Below are positions 18,104 to 27,619 of a stretch of DNA of 32,477 nucleotides, one piece after another. Each line of letters begins with the position of its first letter. The stretch's first letter is position 1. Below the pieces are notes generated by a model. The model saw only the letters and a list, made by a program, of their open reading frames with translations, was not told the DNA's origin and made no database searches. The position numbers were made by a program, and so were the translations under genes. Source of the DNA: Devosia sp. (GTDB lineage: Bacteria; Pseudomonadota; Alphaproteobacteria; Rhizobiales; Devosiaceae); NCBI RefSeq assembly GCF_028290435.1, contig NZ_JAQGJV010000090.1, positions 1 to 32,477 of the forward strand. The letters are read 5' to 3'.

Positions 18104-18123
18104 CGCCGGCAGGAAAGCCGGCG
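18104..18123 (+). other. Hairpin just upstream of the heparinase-like gene
   Basis: CGCCGGC and GCCGGCG (7-bp perfect stem) surround AGGAAA and end 11 bases before the ATG at 18135, close to the likely ribosome site GAGGC. It could influence translation, or be chance in GC-rich DNA. Confidence 0.4.
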
Positions 18124-18134
18124 AGGCAGTCCTG

Positions 18135-19778
18135 ATGTTTGAAGGGTTCCGTTTTGCCACGCGTCGACTGGCGCTGGGCGTGGCCGATTATGCGCTGACC
18201 GTGCCGGCTTTGCGCTGGAGCTGGACCGGCTTGGCCGATGACGCCTTCGCGGGCGACCTGCCCGAGTTCCGCCCCAGCGACCGCGAAGCCGTGCGCGAAA
18301 TGATGGCTGGGCGCTATCTGCTGGCCTCCAAGCTGATCGAAAGCGGCGGCACCTCGCCCTTCGGGCTTGAGGTCGAGCATGCCGACTGGCTCTGGAGCCT
18401 CAACAGTTTTTCCTGGCTGCGCCATTTCCGCGACTTGCGCGACCCCGGCGAACGCCGCTTTGCCCGCACGCTGGTGCTCGACTGGATCGGCCGCGATGGC
18501 CAGTTCACCCGCGACACCTGGGCCCCGGCGCTCTGCGCTCAGCGCGTGCTCAACTGGCTGCGCCACCTGACCCTGCTGCTCGAAGATGCCAACCCCGAAC
18601 AGACCCGCACCATCCAGCGCTCGCTTGGCACCCAGATCCAGTCCCTCAAGGTGCGCCGCCGGCTGGCGGCCGACCCCACCGACGAACTGTTTGCCGCTAT
18701 CGCCCTGGTGGGCGCCGAAGTCTGCGAGCAGGGCGATAAGGTCGATGTCGACAAATATGTCGAGCGGCTCAACCTGCTGCTCGATGACCAGCTCGACAAT
18801 GACGGCATGCATATGTCGCGCAATCCGCGCCTGCAGATGCAATTGCTGGTCGAACTGGCCAGCGTGCGCCGCGCCCTGGGCAGCCATAAAAGCGAGGCCA
18901 GCGGCGAGCTTTCGGCCCAGGTCGAGCGCATGCATGAAAGCCTCGACGCGCTGACGCTGGGCAGCGGCGAGCCGGTCTATTTCAACGGCTGCGGGCAATT
19001 GCCCCATGACGTGCTGATCGCCGTGCAGGCCAATGGCTCGACCCGCAAGCGCAAGAGCATGCTGCTGGGTGGCTATGGCATTTTGCGCGACGGCAACTCT
19101 GTCGTGGTCGCCGATAGCGGGCTGGTGCCGCCACCAGGTCTCGCCAATGACGCCCATTCCAGCGCACTGGCCTTTGAATTCAGCCATGGCACCGAACTGA
19201 TCCTGGGCTCCTGCGGCCCCGCCCCATCCGACCTGCCGGCCAGCAGACCATTGTTTCGCCAGGGTATTGCCCATTCGGCGCCCACCGTGGATGCCGAGGA
19301 CGCCCAGCCGGTGGCGCGTTCGGGCTCCAGGGCCGGCCGCCTGCTGCAGTCCGGTCCCCCGCCGGCGATGACCCTGCATGCCGCCGATCATCTTCTTACT
19401 TTGACCACCTCGGGCTATGCCAAGCGCTTCGGCGTAACCCTGGAACGTCGGCTGACGCTTCTGTCGGGTGGCACGACGCTTGTGGGACAGGACCGCATGA
19501 TTGCGGCTGGCGGAACTGCCAAGGGCCTCTTGGCCGTACGCTTCCATCTGGCGCCCCGCGTGGTGGTTCGGCGCATTCGCGGCGAGAGCATCGTGCGGCT
19601 GGTGCTGCCCAATGGGGCGATCTGGAGCTTTTTGTGGGAAGGCGCCGAGTTCCACGAGGAAGACAGCGTGCGCCAGTCCTCCTATGTGGGCTTTGCCAAG
19701 ACGCGGCAGCTGGTGCTGGAAGCGCAGGTCAATCCCGGCGCCGAAGTAGCCTGGATCTTTACGCTGGAGCAGGCTTAG
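18135..19778 (+). CDS. Heparinase II/III-like family protein
   Basis: A 547-residue protein with the heparinase II/III-like C-terminal domain. The family contains polysaccharide lyases, but many alphaproteobacterial members are uncharacterised and linked to surface polysaccharides. The N-terminal all-alpha part shows DWLWSLNSFSWLRHF, and WAPALCAQRVLNWLRH; then DNDGMHMSRNPRLQMQLLVEL, the region where lyases keep catalytic residues; the beta-rich half has YGILRDGNSVVVADSG, AHSSALAFEFSHG, YAKRFGVTLERRLTL and FHLAP. No signal peptide is evident, which is odd for a secreted lyase. The gene sits between rsmB and purH on the same strand, an order I recall from related genomes. Confidence 0.88.
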   Translation: MFEGFRFATRRLALGVADYALTVPALRWSWTGLADDAFAGDLPEFRPSDREAVREMMAGRYLLASKLIESGGTSPFGLEVEHADWLWSLNSFSWLRHFRDLRDPGERRFARTLVLDWIGRDGQFTRDTWAPALCAQRVLNWLRHLTLLLEDANPEQTRTIQRSLGTQIQSLKVRRRLAADPTDELFAAIALVGAEVCEQGDKVDVDKYVERLNLLLDDQLDNDGMHMSRNPRLQMQLLVELASVRRALGSHKSEASGELSAQVERMHESLDALTLGSGEPVYFNGCGQLPHDVLIAVQANGSTRKRKSMLLGGYGILRDGNSVVVADSGLVPPPGLANDAHSSALAFEFSHGTELILGSCGPAPSDLPASRPLFRQGIAHSAPTVDAEDAQPVARSGSRAGRLLQSGPPPAMTLHAADHLLTLTTSGYAKRFGVTLERRLTLLSGGTTLVGQDRMIAAGGTAKGLLAVRFHLAPRVVVRRIRGESIVRLVLPNGAIWSFLWEGAEFHEEDSVRQSSYVGFAKTRQLVLEAQVNPGAEVAWIFTLEQA

Positions 19779-19801
19779 CTGTTCATCCACACCCCGAGTA
19801 T

Positions 19802-19903
19802 CACCCCCTCCCTCCTCCCCCATCAAGGGCACTCATTAAACTGGATCGAGTCCCAAGCACCGGCAGACACCTCCCCCTTGATGGGGGAGGCTGGGAGGGG
19901 GTG
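19802..19903. repeat. Composite palindromic repeat, copy A
   Basis: The left arm (19802-19829) is the reverse complement of the right arm (19875-19903), with a two-base deletion. The 46-base right core beginning CACCGGCAGACACCTCCCCC is almost identical in copies B (26375-26419) and C (32058-32103). It lies between the heparinase-like gene and purH. The 218-base gap has no gene. Confidence 0.85.
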
Positions 19904-19996
19904 ACGGTTGAACACTGCACCCATGCCCTTTCCCCCGTTCCCCTGAACCCGACTTCGTGTTAGCCACCGCCCATTAGTCCAGCGCGAGGCAAAATC

Positions 19997-21580
19997 ATGG
20001 AAACGGTCAAGATCACCCGAGCCCTTCTTTCGGTGTTCGACAAATCCGGCATGACCGATTTTGCCAAGGGCCTCTCCGATGCCGGCATCGAGCTGGTCTC
20101 GACCGGCGGCACGCACAAGCTGATCAAGGATGCCGGCCTGCCGGTCCGCGAAATCTCCGAACTCACTGGCTTCCCCGAAATGATGGACGGCCGCGTCAAG
20201 ACGCTGCATCCAAAAGTGCATGGGGGCCTCTTGGCGGTTCGCGACAACGCCGCCCACAAGGCATCAATGGACGAACATGAGATCAGCCCGATCGATCTGG
20301 TGGCGGTCAACCTCTACCCGTTCGAAAAGACCGTGGCCTCCGGCGCCAGCTATGACGAGATCATCGAGAACATCGATATCGGCGGCCCCGCCATGGTGCG
20401 CTCGGCGGCCAAGAACCACGCCTTCGTGACCGTTGTGGTCGATCCCGCCGACTATCCGGCCATCCTGGCCGCCATCGCCGAAACCGGCGGCGTGCCCTAT
20501 GCGCTGCGCCAGAAGCTGGCCGCCAAGGCCTATGCGCGCACCGCCGCCTATGACAGCGCCATCTCGACCTGGTTCGCCAAGGCGATCGATTATCCCGAAA
20601 TCCCCTACCGCTCCTTCGCCGGTTCCTTGCGCGAAGTGATGCGCTATGGCGAGAACCCGCATCAATGGGCCGGTTTCTACGCCAATGGCGACACCCGTCC
20701 CGGTGTGGCAACCGCACGGCAGGTGCAGGGCAAGACGCTTTCCTACAACAACATCAACGACACCGACGCGGCGTTTGAGCTGGTCAGTGAATTCGATCCG
20801 GCCGAAGTCGCCGCCGTTGCCATCATCAAGCACGCCAATCCGTGCGGCGTCGCTGTCGCCGGCGATCTCCTCACCGCCTATAAAAACGCGCTGCGCACCG
20901 ATCCCGTCAGCGCCTTTGGCGGCATCGTCGCCCTCAACCGCGAACTCGACGCCGCCACCGCCACTGAAATCGTCAAAGTGTTCACCGAGGTGATCGTCGC
21001 CCCTTCGGCCACCGCGGAAGCCGAAGCCATCATCGCCGCCAAGAAGAACCTGCGCCTGCTGCTGACCGGCGGCCTCGCCGATCCCAAGGCCGATGGCCTG
21101 ACCGTGCGTTCAGTCGCCGGGGGCCTGCTTGTGCAGACCCGCGACAACCGCAATGTCGATGACAATGAACTGCGCGTCGTTACCAAAAAACAGCCTACCG
21201 ACGCCGAAATGGCTGACCTGCGTCTGGCCGCCAAAGTCGCAAAGCACGTCAAGTCCAATGCCATCATTTATGTCAAGGACGGCGCCACTGTCGGCATCGG
21301 TGCGGGGCAGATGAGCCGGGTCGATAGCGCCCGCGTCGCCCATCGCAAGTCGATCGACGCCGCCGAGGCGGCAGGCATTTCGGGTGCGCTGACGCAGGGC
21401 TCCGTTGTCGCCTCCGACGCCTTCTTCCCGTTCGCCGACGGTCTTGAAGCCCTGGTCGCGGCCGGCGCGACCGCCGTGATCCAGCCGGGCGGCTCGATGC
21501 GCGACGACGAAGTCATTGCCGCCGCCGACGCCGCAGGGATCGCCATGGTGGTCACCGGCATGCGCCACTTCCGGCATTGA
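19997..21580 (+). CDS. purH: Bifunctional AICAR transformylase/IMP cyclohydrolase
   Basis: A 527-residue cytoplasmic enzyme catalysing the last two steps of IMP synthesis: formylation of AICAR with 10-formyl-THF, then ring closure. The N-terminal MGS-like cyclohydrolase domain begins [18 protein letters not shown] and contains the [15 protein letters not shown] and [20 protein letters not shown] blocks. The transformylase domain has YGENPHQWA and the catalytic KHANPCGVA motif (Lys278-His279), and ends [51 protein letters not shown]. The length is normal. The ATG at 19997 is the family start. A repeat element separates it from the gene before and another follows it. Confidence 0.98.
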   Translation: METVKITRALLSVFDKSGMTDFAKGLSDAGIELVSTGGTHKLIKDAGLPVREISELTGFPEMMDGRVKTLHPKVHGGLLAVRDNAAHKASMDEHEISPIDLVAVNLYPFEKTVASGASYDEIIENIDIGGPAMVRSAAKNHAFVTVVVDPADYPAILAAIAETGGVPYALRQKLAAKAYARTAAYDSAISTWFAKAIDYPEIPYRSFAGSLREVMRYGENPHQWAGFYANGDTRPGVATARQVQGKTLSYNNINDTDAAFELVSEFDPAEVAAVAIIKHANPCGVAVAGDLLTAYKNALRTDPVSAFGGIVALNRELDAATATEIVKVFTEVIVAPSATAEAEAIIAAKKNLRLLLTGGLADPKADGLTVRSVAGGLLVQTRDNRNVDDNELRVVTKKQPTDAEMADLRLAAKVAKHVKSNAIIYVKDGATVGIGAGQMSRVDSARVAHRKSIDAAEAAGISGALTQGSVVASDAFFPFADGLEALVAAGATAVIQPGGSMRDDEVIAAADAAGIAMVVTGMRHFRH

Positions 21581-21597
21581 CAAGCAATCTCCCAGTC

Positions 21598-21692
21598 GAC
21601 ACCTCCCCCTTGAGGGGGAGGATCAAGGTGGGGGTCTTTATCGTCGTGGCTCTCATACCCCCACCCGACCTCCCCCTGAGAGGGGAGGAGAC
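21598..21692. repeat. Related palindromic repeat (variant subtype)
   Basis: CCTCCCCCTTGAGGGGGAGG and GGTGGGGGT on the left face ACCCCCACC and CCTCCCC-type arms on the right around a 21-base centre. It shares the CCTCCCCCTTGA wording with copies A-C but has a GGTGGGGGT arm and a shorter centre. It lies between convergent purH and the ATP-grasp gene. It is preceded by CAGTCGAC, as is the short palindrome near 29.13 kb. Confidence 0.7.
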
Positions 21693-21713
21693 AACGCGGT
21701 GGTTGCCGGACGA

Positions 21714-22898
21714 TCAAAGCCGCCGCATAACCTGGATGGGCAGTTCCAGTAGCGCCGGCACCGGATCGTCGAAAGCAAAAATGGCCGGGCCGGCGAAGGG
21801 CGAAAGCGAGCGCCCCGCCGCATAGCCCAGATTGCCAGTCCGCTGCAGCGATTGCAGCAGCGACAGCGCATTGGGCACGGCGCGGACCCAGCTCGCGCCA
21901 TAGCTCGCCTTAACATCGGTCGGCAAAGTCGCCGTCGCGACTGCCGCCGCCAGCACCGGAAAGTCCAGCCCGGCGGCCGCGCCCAGCCCGATCCAGGCCC
22001 AAATCCGCGTATTGACGTCGAGCAGCTTCAGCCGGTCATCACGCGCGTCGAGCTTGAACTCGACCTCCACCAGCCCGTGATAATGGACCGCCTTGAGGAG
22101 TGCCTGCGCCTCCGCCAGCACCCGCGGCTGCTCGCTGGTTTCCACGAACGGACTGGTCCCGAACTCTGCCGGAAACTGCCGCGACCGCCGCGCCGTCAGC
22201 CCGCAGACCTCGACGCCGTGGTTCCACAGCCCCGCATAGGAGAACTGGCTTTCCCCATCGCCGGGGATCAGCTCCTGCACCACAAAACCGCCTTTCCCCA
22301 TATACTGCGTCGCCAGCGCATACTTCTCGACATACTCCGCCGCGCTCTCGGCCTTCCACGCCTTGGCCTTTGTCAGCGGATTGGATTTTTCCGTCGAGGA
22401 CGGCTTGATTACGACCGGAAAGCGTATCTCCGACGCCGGCCGGTCCACTACCTCATCGACATGGACGCGCGGATAGTCGATCCCCAGCGTATCCGCCAGA
22501 CGATAGAGTTGCGCCTTGTTGTTGAGCGGCTCCAGCGCCGCCCAGTCCTGCGTGACGAGAACAAACCGCTCCGAGAGTGCGTCAAAATTCCGCGCCACGA
22601 ACTGCACTTCCGCATCGCCGCTGGGCAGCAGCAGCCAGCCGTTCATGCCCAGCCGGTCGGCGGCCGCGAACAGCGCATCGAGGGCCTTCAGATCGCCGGG
22701 TCCCTGCCAGGGCACATGATGGGTCACATAGCGGCAATATTGCGCCACGCTGCGCACGGCGCTGAAATACGAAACCCTGATGCCCTGCCGGCCAAAGCTG
22801 CGCGCCACAGCCAGGCTCCCATAGGAGCCGCCCAAGATGATCGCTCCGGCGATTTGCGGATCAGTCACTGAGAAAACCGCACGCTGGACCGCCCGCAT
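21714..22898 (-). CDS. ATP-grasp domain ligase, probably envelope polysaccharide-related
   Basis: A 394-residue ATP-grasp enzyme of unknown substrate; the superfamily joins a carboxylate to an amine or thiol through an acyl-phosphate. Residues 16-40 form a nucleotide-fold start ([24 protein letters not shown]). Then come [17 protein letters not shown], the lysine loop [27 protein letters not shown], and the metal site [22 protein letters not shown], where the usual Glu-x-Asn appears as Asp-x-Asn. No CarB- or PurK-specific domains follow. It lies 36 bases after the flippase gene on the same strand, which suggests a cell-surface polymer modification role. The start is taken at the first ATG; no ribosome site is visible. 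Confidence 0.82.
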   Translation of the reverse strand: MRAVQRAVFSVTDPQIAGAIILGGSYGSLAVARSFGRQGIRVSYFSAVRSVAQYCRYVTHHVPWQGPGDLKALDALFAAADRLGMNGWLLLPSGDAEVQFVARNFDALSERFVLVTQDWAALEPLNNKAQLYRLADTLGIDYPRVHVDEVVDRPASEIRFPVVIKPSSTEKSNPLTKAKAWKAESAAEYVEKYALATQYMGKGGFVVQELIPGDGESQFSYAGLWNHGVEVCGLTARRSRQFPAEFGTSPFVETSEQPRVLAEAQALLKAVHYHGLVEVEFKLDARDDRLKLLDVNTRIWAWIGLGAAAGLDFPVLAAAVATATLPTDVKASYGASWVRAVPNALSLLQSLQRTGNLGYAAGRSLSPFAGPAIFAFDDPVPALLELPIQVMRRL

Positions 22899-22934
22899 TC
22901 TGGGAGAAAGCTTAAATTCCGCAACGGTCTATTC

Positions 22935-24248
22935 TTAGCGTGGCGCCGTAAAGATTTGATGAGTTGCCAGGCCGTGGAAAATGTCGCCCCGCCGGCCTTC
23001 CAGCCGCTGCGTCAGCACGCCCAGGCTGATGGCCCAGAACACCTCAGCGCCCAATGTCGCCAGCGCGATGCCCACCAGTCCCCAGAGCGGCGTCAACACC
23101 GCCGCGAGCACGACCAGCAGCACGACGGCTGCGACACACGTGGCGGCGCTGCGCACCTGATGGCCGCCAAGCGCCAGCAATTGCCCGTTCATTCCGCCCA
23201 TCACCCGCACCACTTGGCTGATGAGGAAAATCAGGAGCGGCCAATAGCCGGCGGCATAGTCCGGCCCGAACAGCGCTAGCACGAGATGCCCAAAAACCAG
23301 CACGAACAGTGTCGCCGCCAGCATGGTGGCAAGGCCGGTAATATTGGTGCGCCATAACAGGGCATCGACCTCGCTCCGGCCCATCCGCGCCATCGCCGAG
23401 ACCAAGTCGCGCAACACGAATTGCTGCGAGGCCGAGCTGAAGAATCCCACCAAAGCCGCGACCCGCACCGAAACCCCAAGCACCGCGACATCGCTGGGCA
23501 CGAGGAAAAATCCGCCGATCAACACCACCAGATCGGCAGTCGCGCCGGCCACGATGGTGAACATCAACATCGCCGCCGCTCGCCGCCGATAGAATTTGCG
23601 CAGGTCGCGGGAGGGCTTGGCGCGCCCGCGCACAAAGGCGTTATCGGTGCCGAGCATGAGCGCCTGCCCGACCGCGACGGCAGCAGCGATCCCCACCATC
23701 GCGACCAGCACGTAATCGATGTTCCGCTGCACGCCGAGCAGCACCATGGCGCCGATAAAGCCCAGCAGCAGCGCCGGCCGCACCACGAAATCGGGCGCAT
23801 AGCTGAGGGTGAAACGCTTCTGCGCATTGGCGGCGCTGTTGTTGAGCCTTATCGCCGCCAGCGGCACCGCGGCCAGCGTGCCGTAGAGGAACGCCTTGGC
23901 GGTATCGTGATCGGGCAATATCCACAGGGCCAGCAGCGACAATGCCACCAGCACCACGGCGACAACCGCCATATCGCGCCGGGCCGCATACAGAAACGCC
24001 CACACCAGTTGGCTGCGCCCGAACGCCTGGAACCGCGCCAAGTAAGTCAGCGCGATGGTGTGATAGCCGCAGGTGATGAGCAGGCTGACGAACGACGTGA
24101 CGCTGATCGCAAGGAACGCCACGCCCACATCGTGCGGCACGAAGGCGCGCGCCAGCACGATCTGGCTGACAAAGCCAAACCCCGCCCCAGCCAGTCGCGC
24201 TCCCATGAGCCCGAAGACCGGCATGATGATCAGCCAGAACGATCGCAT
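22935..24248 (-). CDS. Polysaccharide flippase-like membrane protein (Wzx/MATE fold)
   Basis: About 437 residues with some 12 hydrophobic segments, of the oligosaccharide flippase group in the MOP exporter superfamily, which move lipid-linked saccharides across the inner membrane. Seen: the N-terminal GARLAGAGFGFVSQIVLARAFVPHDVGVAFLAIS (typical Wzx GxxxxxxxxxxRxLGpxxyG analogue), cytoplasmic basic loops RGRAKPSRDLRKFYRRRA, and VLALFGPDYAAGYWPLLIFLISQVVRVMGGMNGQLLALGGHQ near the C-terminus, which is also characteristic. ATG 24248 has GGAG six bases upstream; ATG 24260 is the alternative. No glycosyltransferase or polymerase gene is adjacent, only the ATP-grasp gene downstream. Confidence 0.85.
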   Translation of the reverse strand: MRSFWLIIMPVFGLMGARLAGAGFGFVSQIVLARAFVPHDVGVAFLAISVTSFVSLLITCGYHTIALTYLARFQAFGRSQLVWAFLYAARRDMAVVAVVLVALSLLALWILPDHDTAKAFLYGTLAAVPLAAIRLNNSAANAQKRFTLSYAPDFVVRPALLLGFIGAMVLLGVQRNIDYVLVAMVGIAAAVAVGQALMLGTDNAFVRGRAKPSRDLRKFYRRRAAAMLMFTIVAGATADLVVLIGGFFLVPSDVAVLGVSVRVAALVGFFSSASQQFVLRDLVSAMARMGRSEVDALLWRTNITGLATMLAATLFVLVFGHLVLALFGPDYAAGYWPLLIFLISQVVRVMGGMNGQLLALGGHQVRSAATCVAAVVLLVVLAAVLTPLWGLVGIALATLGAEVFWAISLGVLTQRLEGRRGDIFHGLATHQIFTAPR

Positions 24249-24373
24249 CCAAGGCTCCATGGCGGGCCACCGAAATATCGCTCCACCAGGCCCGATCTAT
24301 GGGCCGGCAGGCGTGAGAATTCAGTTAAATGGCGGTCCCGCAAGCACGCGCTAACGCCGGCGTGATCCAAAAC

Positions 24374-24390
24374 CGTACCCGACGGTACGG
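24374..24390. promoter_or_regulatory. Candidate operator upstream of leuC (CGTACCC-N4-GTACGG)
   Basis: CGTACCC (24374-24380), four bases, GTACGG (24385-24390), inside a 9-bp perfect inverted repeat spanning 24371-24392. The same spaced motif with identical arms occurs upstream of leuD at 29212-29228. It lies just upstream of the candidate -35 box. The binding protein is unknown. Confidence 0.6.
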
Positions 24391-24396
24391 TTGCGC

Positions 24397-24425
24397 TTGA
24401 CCCATCGGCGCTCCCGGCTTAGAAC
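24397..24425 (+). promoter_or_regulatory. Candidate leuC promoter
   Basis: TTGACC (24397-24402) and TAGAAC (24420-24425) are exactly 17 bases apart and match five and four sigma-70 consensus bases. The predicted start near 24432 leaves a 30-base leader. Confidence 0.45.
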
Positions 24426-24461
24426 GGCTCCAATCTTTTTGGCTTTTGCTGGAACACCGCT

Positions 24462-25868
24462 ATGACCAAGGCCCGCACGCTCTACGACAAGATCTGGGAC
24501 GACCATCTCGTCCAGAACAACGAAGACGGCACGAGCCTGCTCTATATCGATCGCCATCTGGTCCATGAAGTGACCAGCCCGCAAGCCTTCGAAGGCCTGC
24601 GCATGAATGGCCGCAAGGTGCGTCACCCAGAGCGCACGCTGGCCGTGGTCGACCACAATGTGCCCACCACCGACCGCAGCCTGCCCAATCCCGACCCGGA
24701 AAGCGTCATCCAGATCGCCGCCTTGGCCGAAAATACCAAGGATTTCGGCATCGAATATTTCGACGCCTTTGATCCGCGCCAGGGCATCGTGCACATCGTC
24801 GGCCCCGAACAGGGTTTCACCCTGCCCGGCATGACCATCGTGTGCGGCGATAGCCACACCTCCACCCATGGCGCGTTCGGCGCGCTGGCCCACGGCATCG
24901 GCACTTCCGAAGTCGAGCACGTGCTGGCCACCCAGACGCTGATCCAGCAAAAAGCCAAGAACATGCTGGTGCGTGTCGATGGCAAGCTGCCGCCGCATGT
25001 CACCGCCAAGGACATTATCCTGGCGATCATCGGCGAGATCGGCACGGCGGGCGGCAATGGCCACGTCATCGAATTTGCCGGCGAGGCCATCCAGGCCCTG
25101 TCGATGGAAGGCCGCATGACGGTCTGCAACATGACCATCGAGGGCGGCGCCCGCGCCGGCCTGATCGCCCCCGACCAGACCACCTATGACTATGTCGAGG
25201 GCCGCAACCGCGCGCCGACCGGCAAAGCCTGGGACATGGCGCTGGATTACTGGAAGACCCTCTATACCGACGAAGGCGCGGTCTACGACAAGGTCGTCAT
25301 TCTCGATGCCGCCCAACTGCCGCCCATCGTCTCTTGGGGAAGCTCCCCCGAGGACGTGATTTCGGTCACCGGTGTCGTCCCCAATCCCGACGATATCGAA
25401 GACGAGAACAAGCGCGCCTCCAAGTGGCGGGCGCTGGACTATATGGGCCTCGTCCCCGGCACCAAAATGGTCGACATCACGGTTGACCGCGTCTTCCTCG
25501 GCTCCTGCACCAATGGCCGCATCGAAGATCTGCGTGTCGCCGCCAACGCCATCAAGGGCAAGAAAGTGGCCGCAACCGTCTCCGCCATGGTCGTACCCGG
25601 CTCGGGTCTGGTCAAGGACCAGGCCGAAGCCGAAGGCCTCGACGTCATCTTCAAGGCTGCGGGCTTTGAATGGCGCGAGCCCGGCTGCTCGATGTGCTTG
25701 GCCATGAATGCCGACAAGCTCAAGCCGCAGGAACGCTGCGCTTCGACCTCCAACCGTAATTTCGAAGGCCGTCAGGGTTTCAAGGGCCGCACCCATCTGG
25801 TGTCCCCTGAAATGGCCGTGGCCGCGGCCATCACCGGCCACTTCGTCGATATCCGCGATTGGCAATAA
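24462..25868 (+). CDS. leuC: 3-isopropylmalate dehydratase large subunit
   Basis: A 468-residue cytoplasmic aconitase-family subunit that, with LeuD, isomerises 2-isopropylmalate to 3-isopropylmalate in leucine synthesis. The [4Fe-4S] cysteines are Cys349 ([11 protein letters not shown]), Cys409 and Cys412 (GCSMCLAMN). [17 protein letters not shown] at the N-terminus and [34 protein letters not shown] are diagnostic. The length is normal. A candidate promoter and palindrome lie upstream. The downstream zincin gene overlaps its last ten bases, so the two are co-transcribed. The small subunit leuD is about 3.4 kb downstream, in a separate unit. Confidence 0.98.
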   Translation: MTKARTLYDKIWDDHLVQNNEDGTSLLYIDRHLVHEVTSPQAFEGLRMNGRKVRHPERTLAVVDHNVPTTDRSLPNPDPESVIQIAALAENTKDFGIEYFDAFDPRQGIVHIVGPEQGFTLPGMTIVCGDSHTSTHGAFGALAHGIGTSEVEHVLATQTLIQQKAKNMLVRVDGKLPPHVTAKDIILAIIGEIGTAGGNGHVIEFAGEAIQALSMEGRMTVCNMTIEGGARAGLIAPDQTTYDYVEGRNRAPTGKAWDMALDYWKTLYTDEGAVYDKVVILDAAQLPPIVSWGSSPEDVISVTGVVPNPDDIEDENKRASKWRALDYMGLVPGTKMVDITVDRVFLGSCTNGRIEDLRVAANAIKGKKVAATVSAMVVPGSGLVKDQAEAEGLDVIFKAAGFEWREPGCSMCLAMNADKLKPQERCASTSNRNFEGRQGFKGRTHLVSPEMAVAAAITGHFVDIRDWQ

Positions 25869-26287
25869 GCCCCAACCAGTGGGGAGAGCGCCTGGCGCCC
25901 TCCCTCGACGACTTCGAGGCTTTGGCCCGCGAAGCGCTTTACCTCCTGCCCGAGCCGTTCAAGTCCCTGGCGTCCGACATCACCTGTTCGGTGGCTGAAT
26001 TCGCCGAAGAGGACGTGCTCGAAGAATTCGACATGGAATCCCCCTTCGAGCTGATGGGCCTGTTTGTCGGCACGGGCCTGACCGAGGGCGGCGCGGTGCC
26101 GCAGACCGGCCAGTTGCCCAACAATGTCATCCTCTACCGCCGCGCCATTCTCGACTACTGGGCCGAGAATGAGGACGATACACTGGGCGAAATCGTCACC
26201 CACGTCCTGGTGCACGAAATTGGCCACCATTTCGGGTTCTCGGACGACGACATGGAAGCCATCGAGACGGCGGCCGAAGCGGAGTAA
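25859..26287 (+). CDS. Zincin-like metallopeptidase family protein (DUF1025 type)
   Basis: A 142-residue small protein of the zincin-like metallopeptidase family (PF06262/DUF1025 type), function unknown. The motif [18 protein letters not shown] (from residue 119) gives the HExxH pair His119/His123, catalytic Glu120 and a downstream Asp as likely third ligand. [35 protein letters not shown] at the N-terminus and [15 protein letters not shown] are also typical. No signal peptide is seen. The only start that keeps the conserved N-terminus is TTG at 25859, inside the end of leuC, implying coupled translation. It is convergent with the 99-residue gene across a repeat element. Confidence 0.87.
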   Translation: MAISPNQWGERLAPSLDDFEALAREALYLLPEPFKSLASDITCSVAEFAEEDVLEEFDMESPFELMGLFVGTGLTEGGAVPQTGQLPNNVILYRRAILDYWAENEDDTLGEIVTHVLVHEIGHHFGFSDDDMEAIETAAEAE

Positions 26288-26306
26288 TTCCTGCGGTATC
26301 GAGGGT

Positions 26307-26419
26307 CACCCCCTCCTACCTCCCCCATCAAGGGGGAGGTTTCTCTCCACTCGTTGAACTCGATCCTGCCCAACCACCGGCAGACACCTCCCCCTTGATG
26401 GGGAGGCCGGGAGGGGGTG
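26307..26419. repeat. Composite palindromic repeat, copy B
   Basis: A 113-base element with the same right core as copies A and C and a complete left arm (ending GGGGGAGG), so the arms pair over about 30 bases around a 40-odd-base centre that includes TCTCTCCACTC. It lies between two convergent genes in a 156-base gap. Confidence 0.88.
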
Positions 26420-26443
26420 TCGGTTAGCCCCAATCTCGCCGCC

Positions 26444-26743
26444 CTATTCCCGCTCGACGAACTCGAATTCCGCCTCGTTGCCACCCGAGGGATCGTCCGA
26501 CACGCGCAGCGACAGCTTGTTGGCGTCGAGCGCGGCGAACCATTCGTCCCAGCTCACAAGTTGATAGCCGCCGACGCGATCCGGCCCTTCATTATTGTCC
26601 GAATTGAGCGCTTCCTGCCCGAAGGTCAGGTTCAATAGCGTGCGGCTGCGCGTGCCGTCCGGCGTTTCCATCAACATCGGATTGCCAGCTCGCGCGGCTG
26701 CCCATTCGCGAATGTCTTCGCGCGAAGTCAGAATTTTAGCCAT
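26444..26743 (-). CDS. Conserved-looking 99-residue protein of unknown function
   Basis: 99 residues, soluble, acidic overall. I do not recognise the family. It starts MAKILTSREDIREWAAARAGNPMLM, a helix ending in an Ala-rich turn, then the beta-like stretch RSRTLLNLTFGQEALN, a polar loop, and YQLVSWDEWFAALDANKLSLRVSD with the acidic end EAEFEFVERE. GAGGAG nine bases upstream of the ATG at 26743 is a strong ribosome site and supports a real gene; an ATG 11 codons earlier has none. It is upstream of nothing on its strand except a repeat, and deoD lies 69 bases upstream of its start, in the same direction. Confidence 0.8.
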   Translation of the reverse strand: MAKILTSREDIREWAAARAGNPMLMETPDGTRSRTLLNLTFGQEALNSDNNEGPDRVGGYQLVSWDEWFAALDANKLSLRVSDDPSGGNEAEFEFVERE

Positions 26744-26812
26744 CGATGACGCTCCTCGATTGTCAGTCTCGGACAATCGTGAGCGCCCGAGATGGTTCCG
26801 GCAAGCGCTCTC

Positions 26813-27523
26813 TTAGCTTTCCACCGCCACGTCCAGCGCCAGCTCGACCATTTCGGTCAGCGAGCTCTGACGTTCGTCGGCGCTGATTTCCGCATGGGTG
26901 ATCAGGCAATCGGTCATGGTGCAGATCGCCAGCGCCTTGACGCCGAAGCGGGCGGCGAGCGTGTACAGCACGGCCGCCTCCATTTCGACGCCCAGCACGC
27001 CATGCTCAGGCAGCTTGTCGTAACCCGCAAAGCCATCGGCGTGATAAAAGATGTCCGAGGACAGCAGATTGCCGGCATGGAACCGCAATCCGGCGGCCTC
27101 GGCCTTGTCGGCAGCGCTCCGCAGCAGGCCGAAATCAGCGATCGGGGCGAAATTGAACGCGCCGAAGCGCCCCTTGACGATGGAGCTGTCGGTCGAGGCG
27201 CCCTGCGCCAGGATCAGGTCGCGCACCTTGACCTTGGCATTGAGCCCGCCGCAGGTGCCGACGCGGATCAGTGATTGCACGCCATAGACGTTGATCAGCT
27301 CATGCACATAGATGGCTAGCGACGGCTGGCCCATGCCGCTGGCCTGCACCGATACCGGCTTGCCCTTCCAGGTGCCCGTATAGCCCAGGCAATTGCGCAC
27401 CGAATTGACCAGTTTTGGTGCCTCGAAAAAGGTTTCCGCAATCCATTTGGCGCGCAGCGGATCACCCGGCAGCAGCACGGCGGGGGCGTAGTCGCCGGGC
27501 TTGGCGTGGTTATGCGGGGTCAT
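26813..27523 (-). CDS. deoD: Purine-nucleoside phosphorylase DeoD type
   Basis: A 236-residue hexameric cytoplasmic enzyme that cleaves purine (deoxy)nucleosides with phosphate to base and (deoxy)ribose-1-phosphate. Seen: the phosphate loop LLPGDPLRAKWIAETF, SVQASGMGQPSLAIYVHEL, the RVGTCGGL block and EMEAAVLYTLA for ribose binding, followed by ALAICTMTDCLITHAEISADERQSS, typical of the bacterial DeoD class. The length is normal (235-240). TAGGAG upstream of the ATG at 27523 is a good ribosome site. It is divergent from the SRPBCC gene over 96 bases. No other deo genes are nearby. Confidence 0.96.
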   Translation of the reverse strand: MTPHNHAKPGDYAPAVLLPGDPLRAKWIAETFFEAPKLVNSVRNCLGYTGTWKGKPVSVQASGMGQPSLAIYVHELINVYGVQSLIRVGTCGGLNAKVKVRDLILAQGASTDSSIVKGRFGAFNFAPIADFGLLRSAADKAEAAGLRFHAGNLLSSDIFYHADGFAGYDKLPEHGVLGVEMEAAVLYTLAARFGVKALAICTMTDCLITHAEISADERQSSLTEMVELALDVAVES

Positions 27524-27619
27524 GGCGCGCTCCTATGGAATAGGTGCGCAAACTGCCATCGCAACGCAGGACCAGCAAGCCGCGTTGAATGAGTATTGCG
27601 ATTGCCAGAGGAGGACGAC

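Noticed and set aside
18012..19832. Minus-strand open frame of about 600 codons opposite the heparinase-like gene
   Set aside because: It is a shadow of GC-biased third positions of the plus-strand gene: histidine, glutamine and arginine-rich translation, no ribosome site and no domain.
24351..25865. Minus-strand open frame of about 500 codons opposite leuC
   Set aside because: It mirrors leuC codon structure exactly and runs through its promoter; leuC itself has all catalytic residues.
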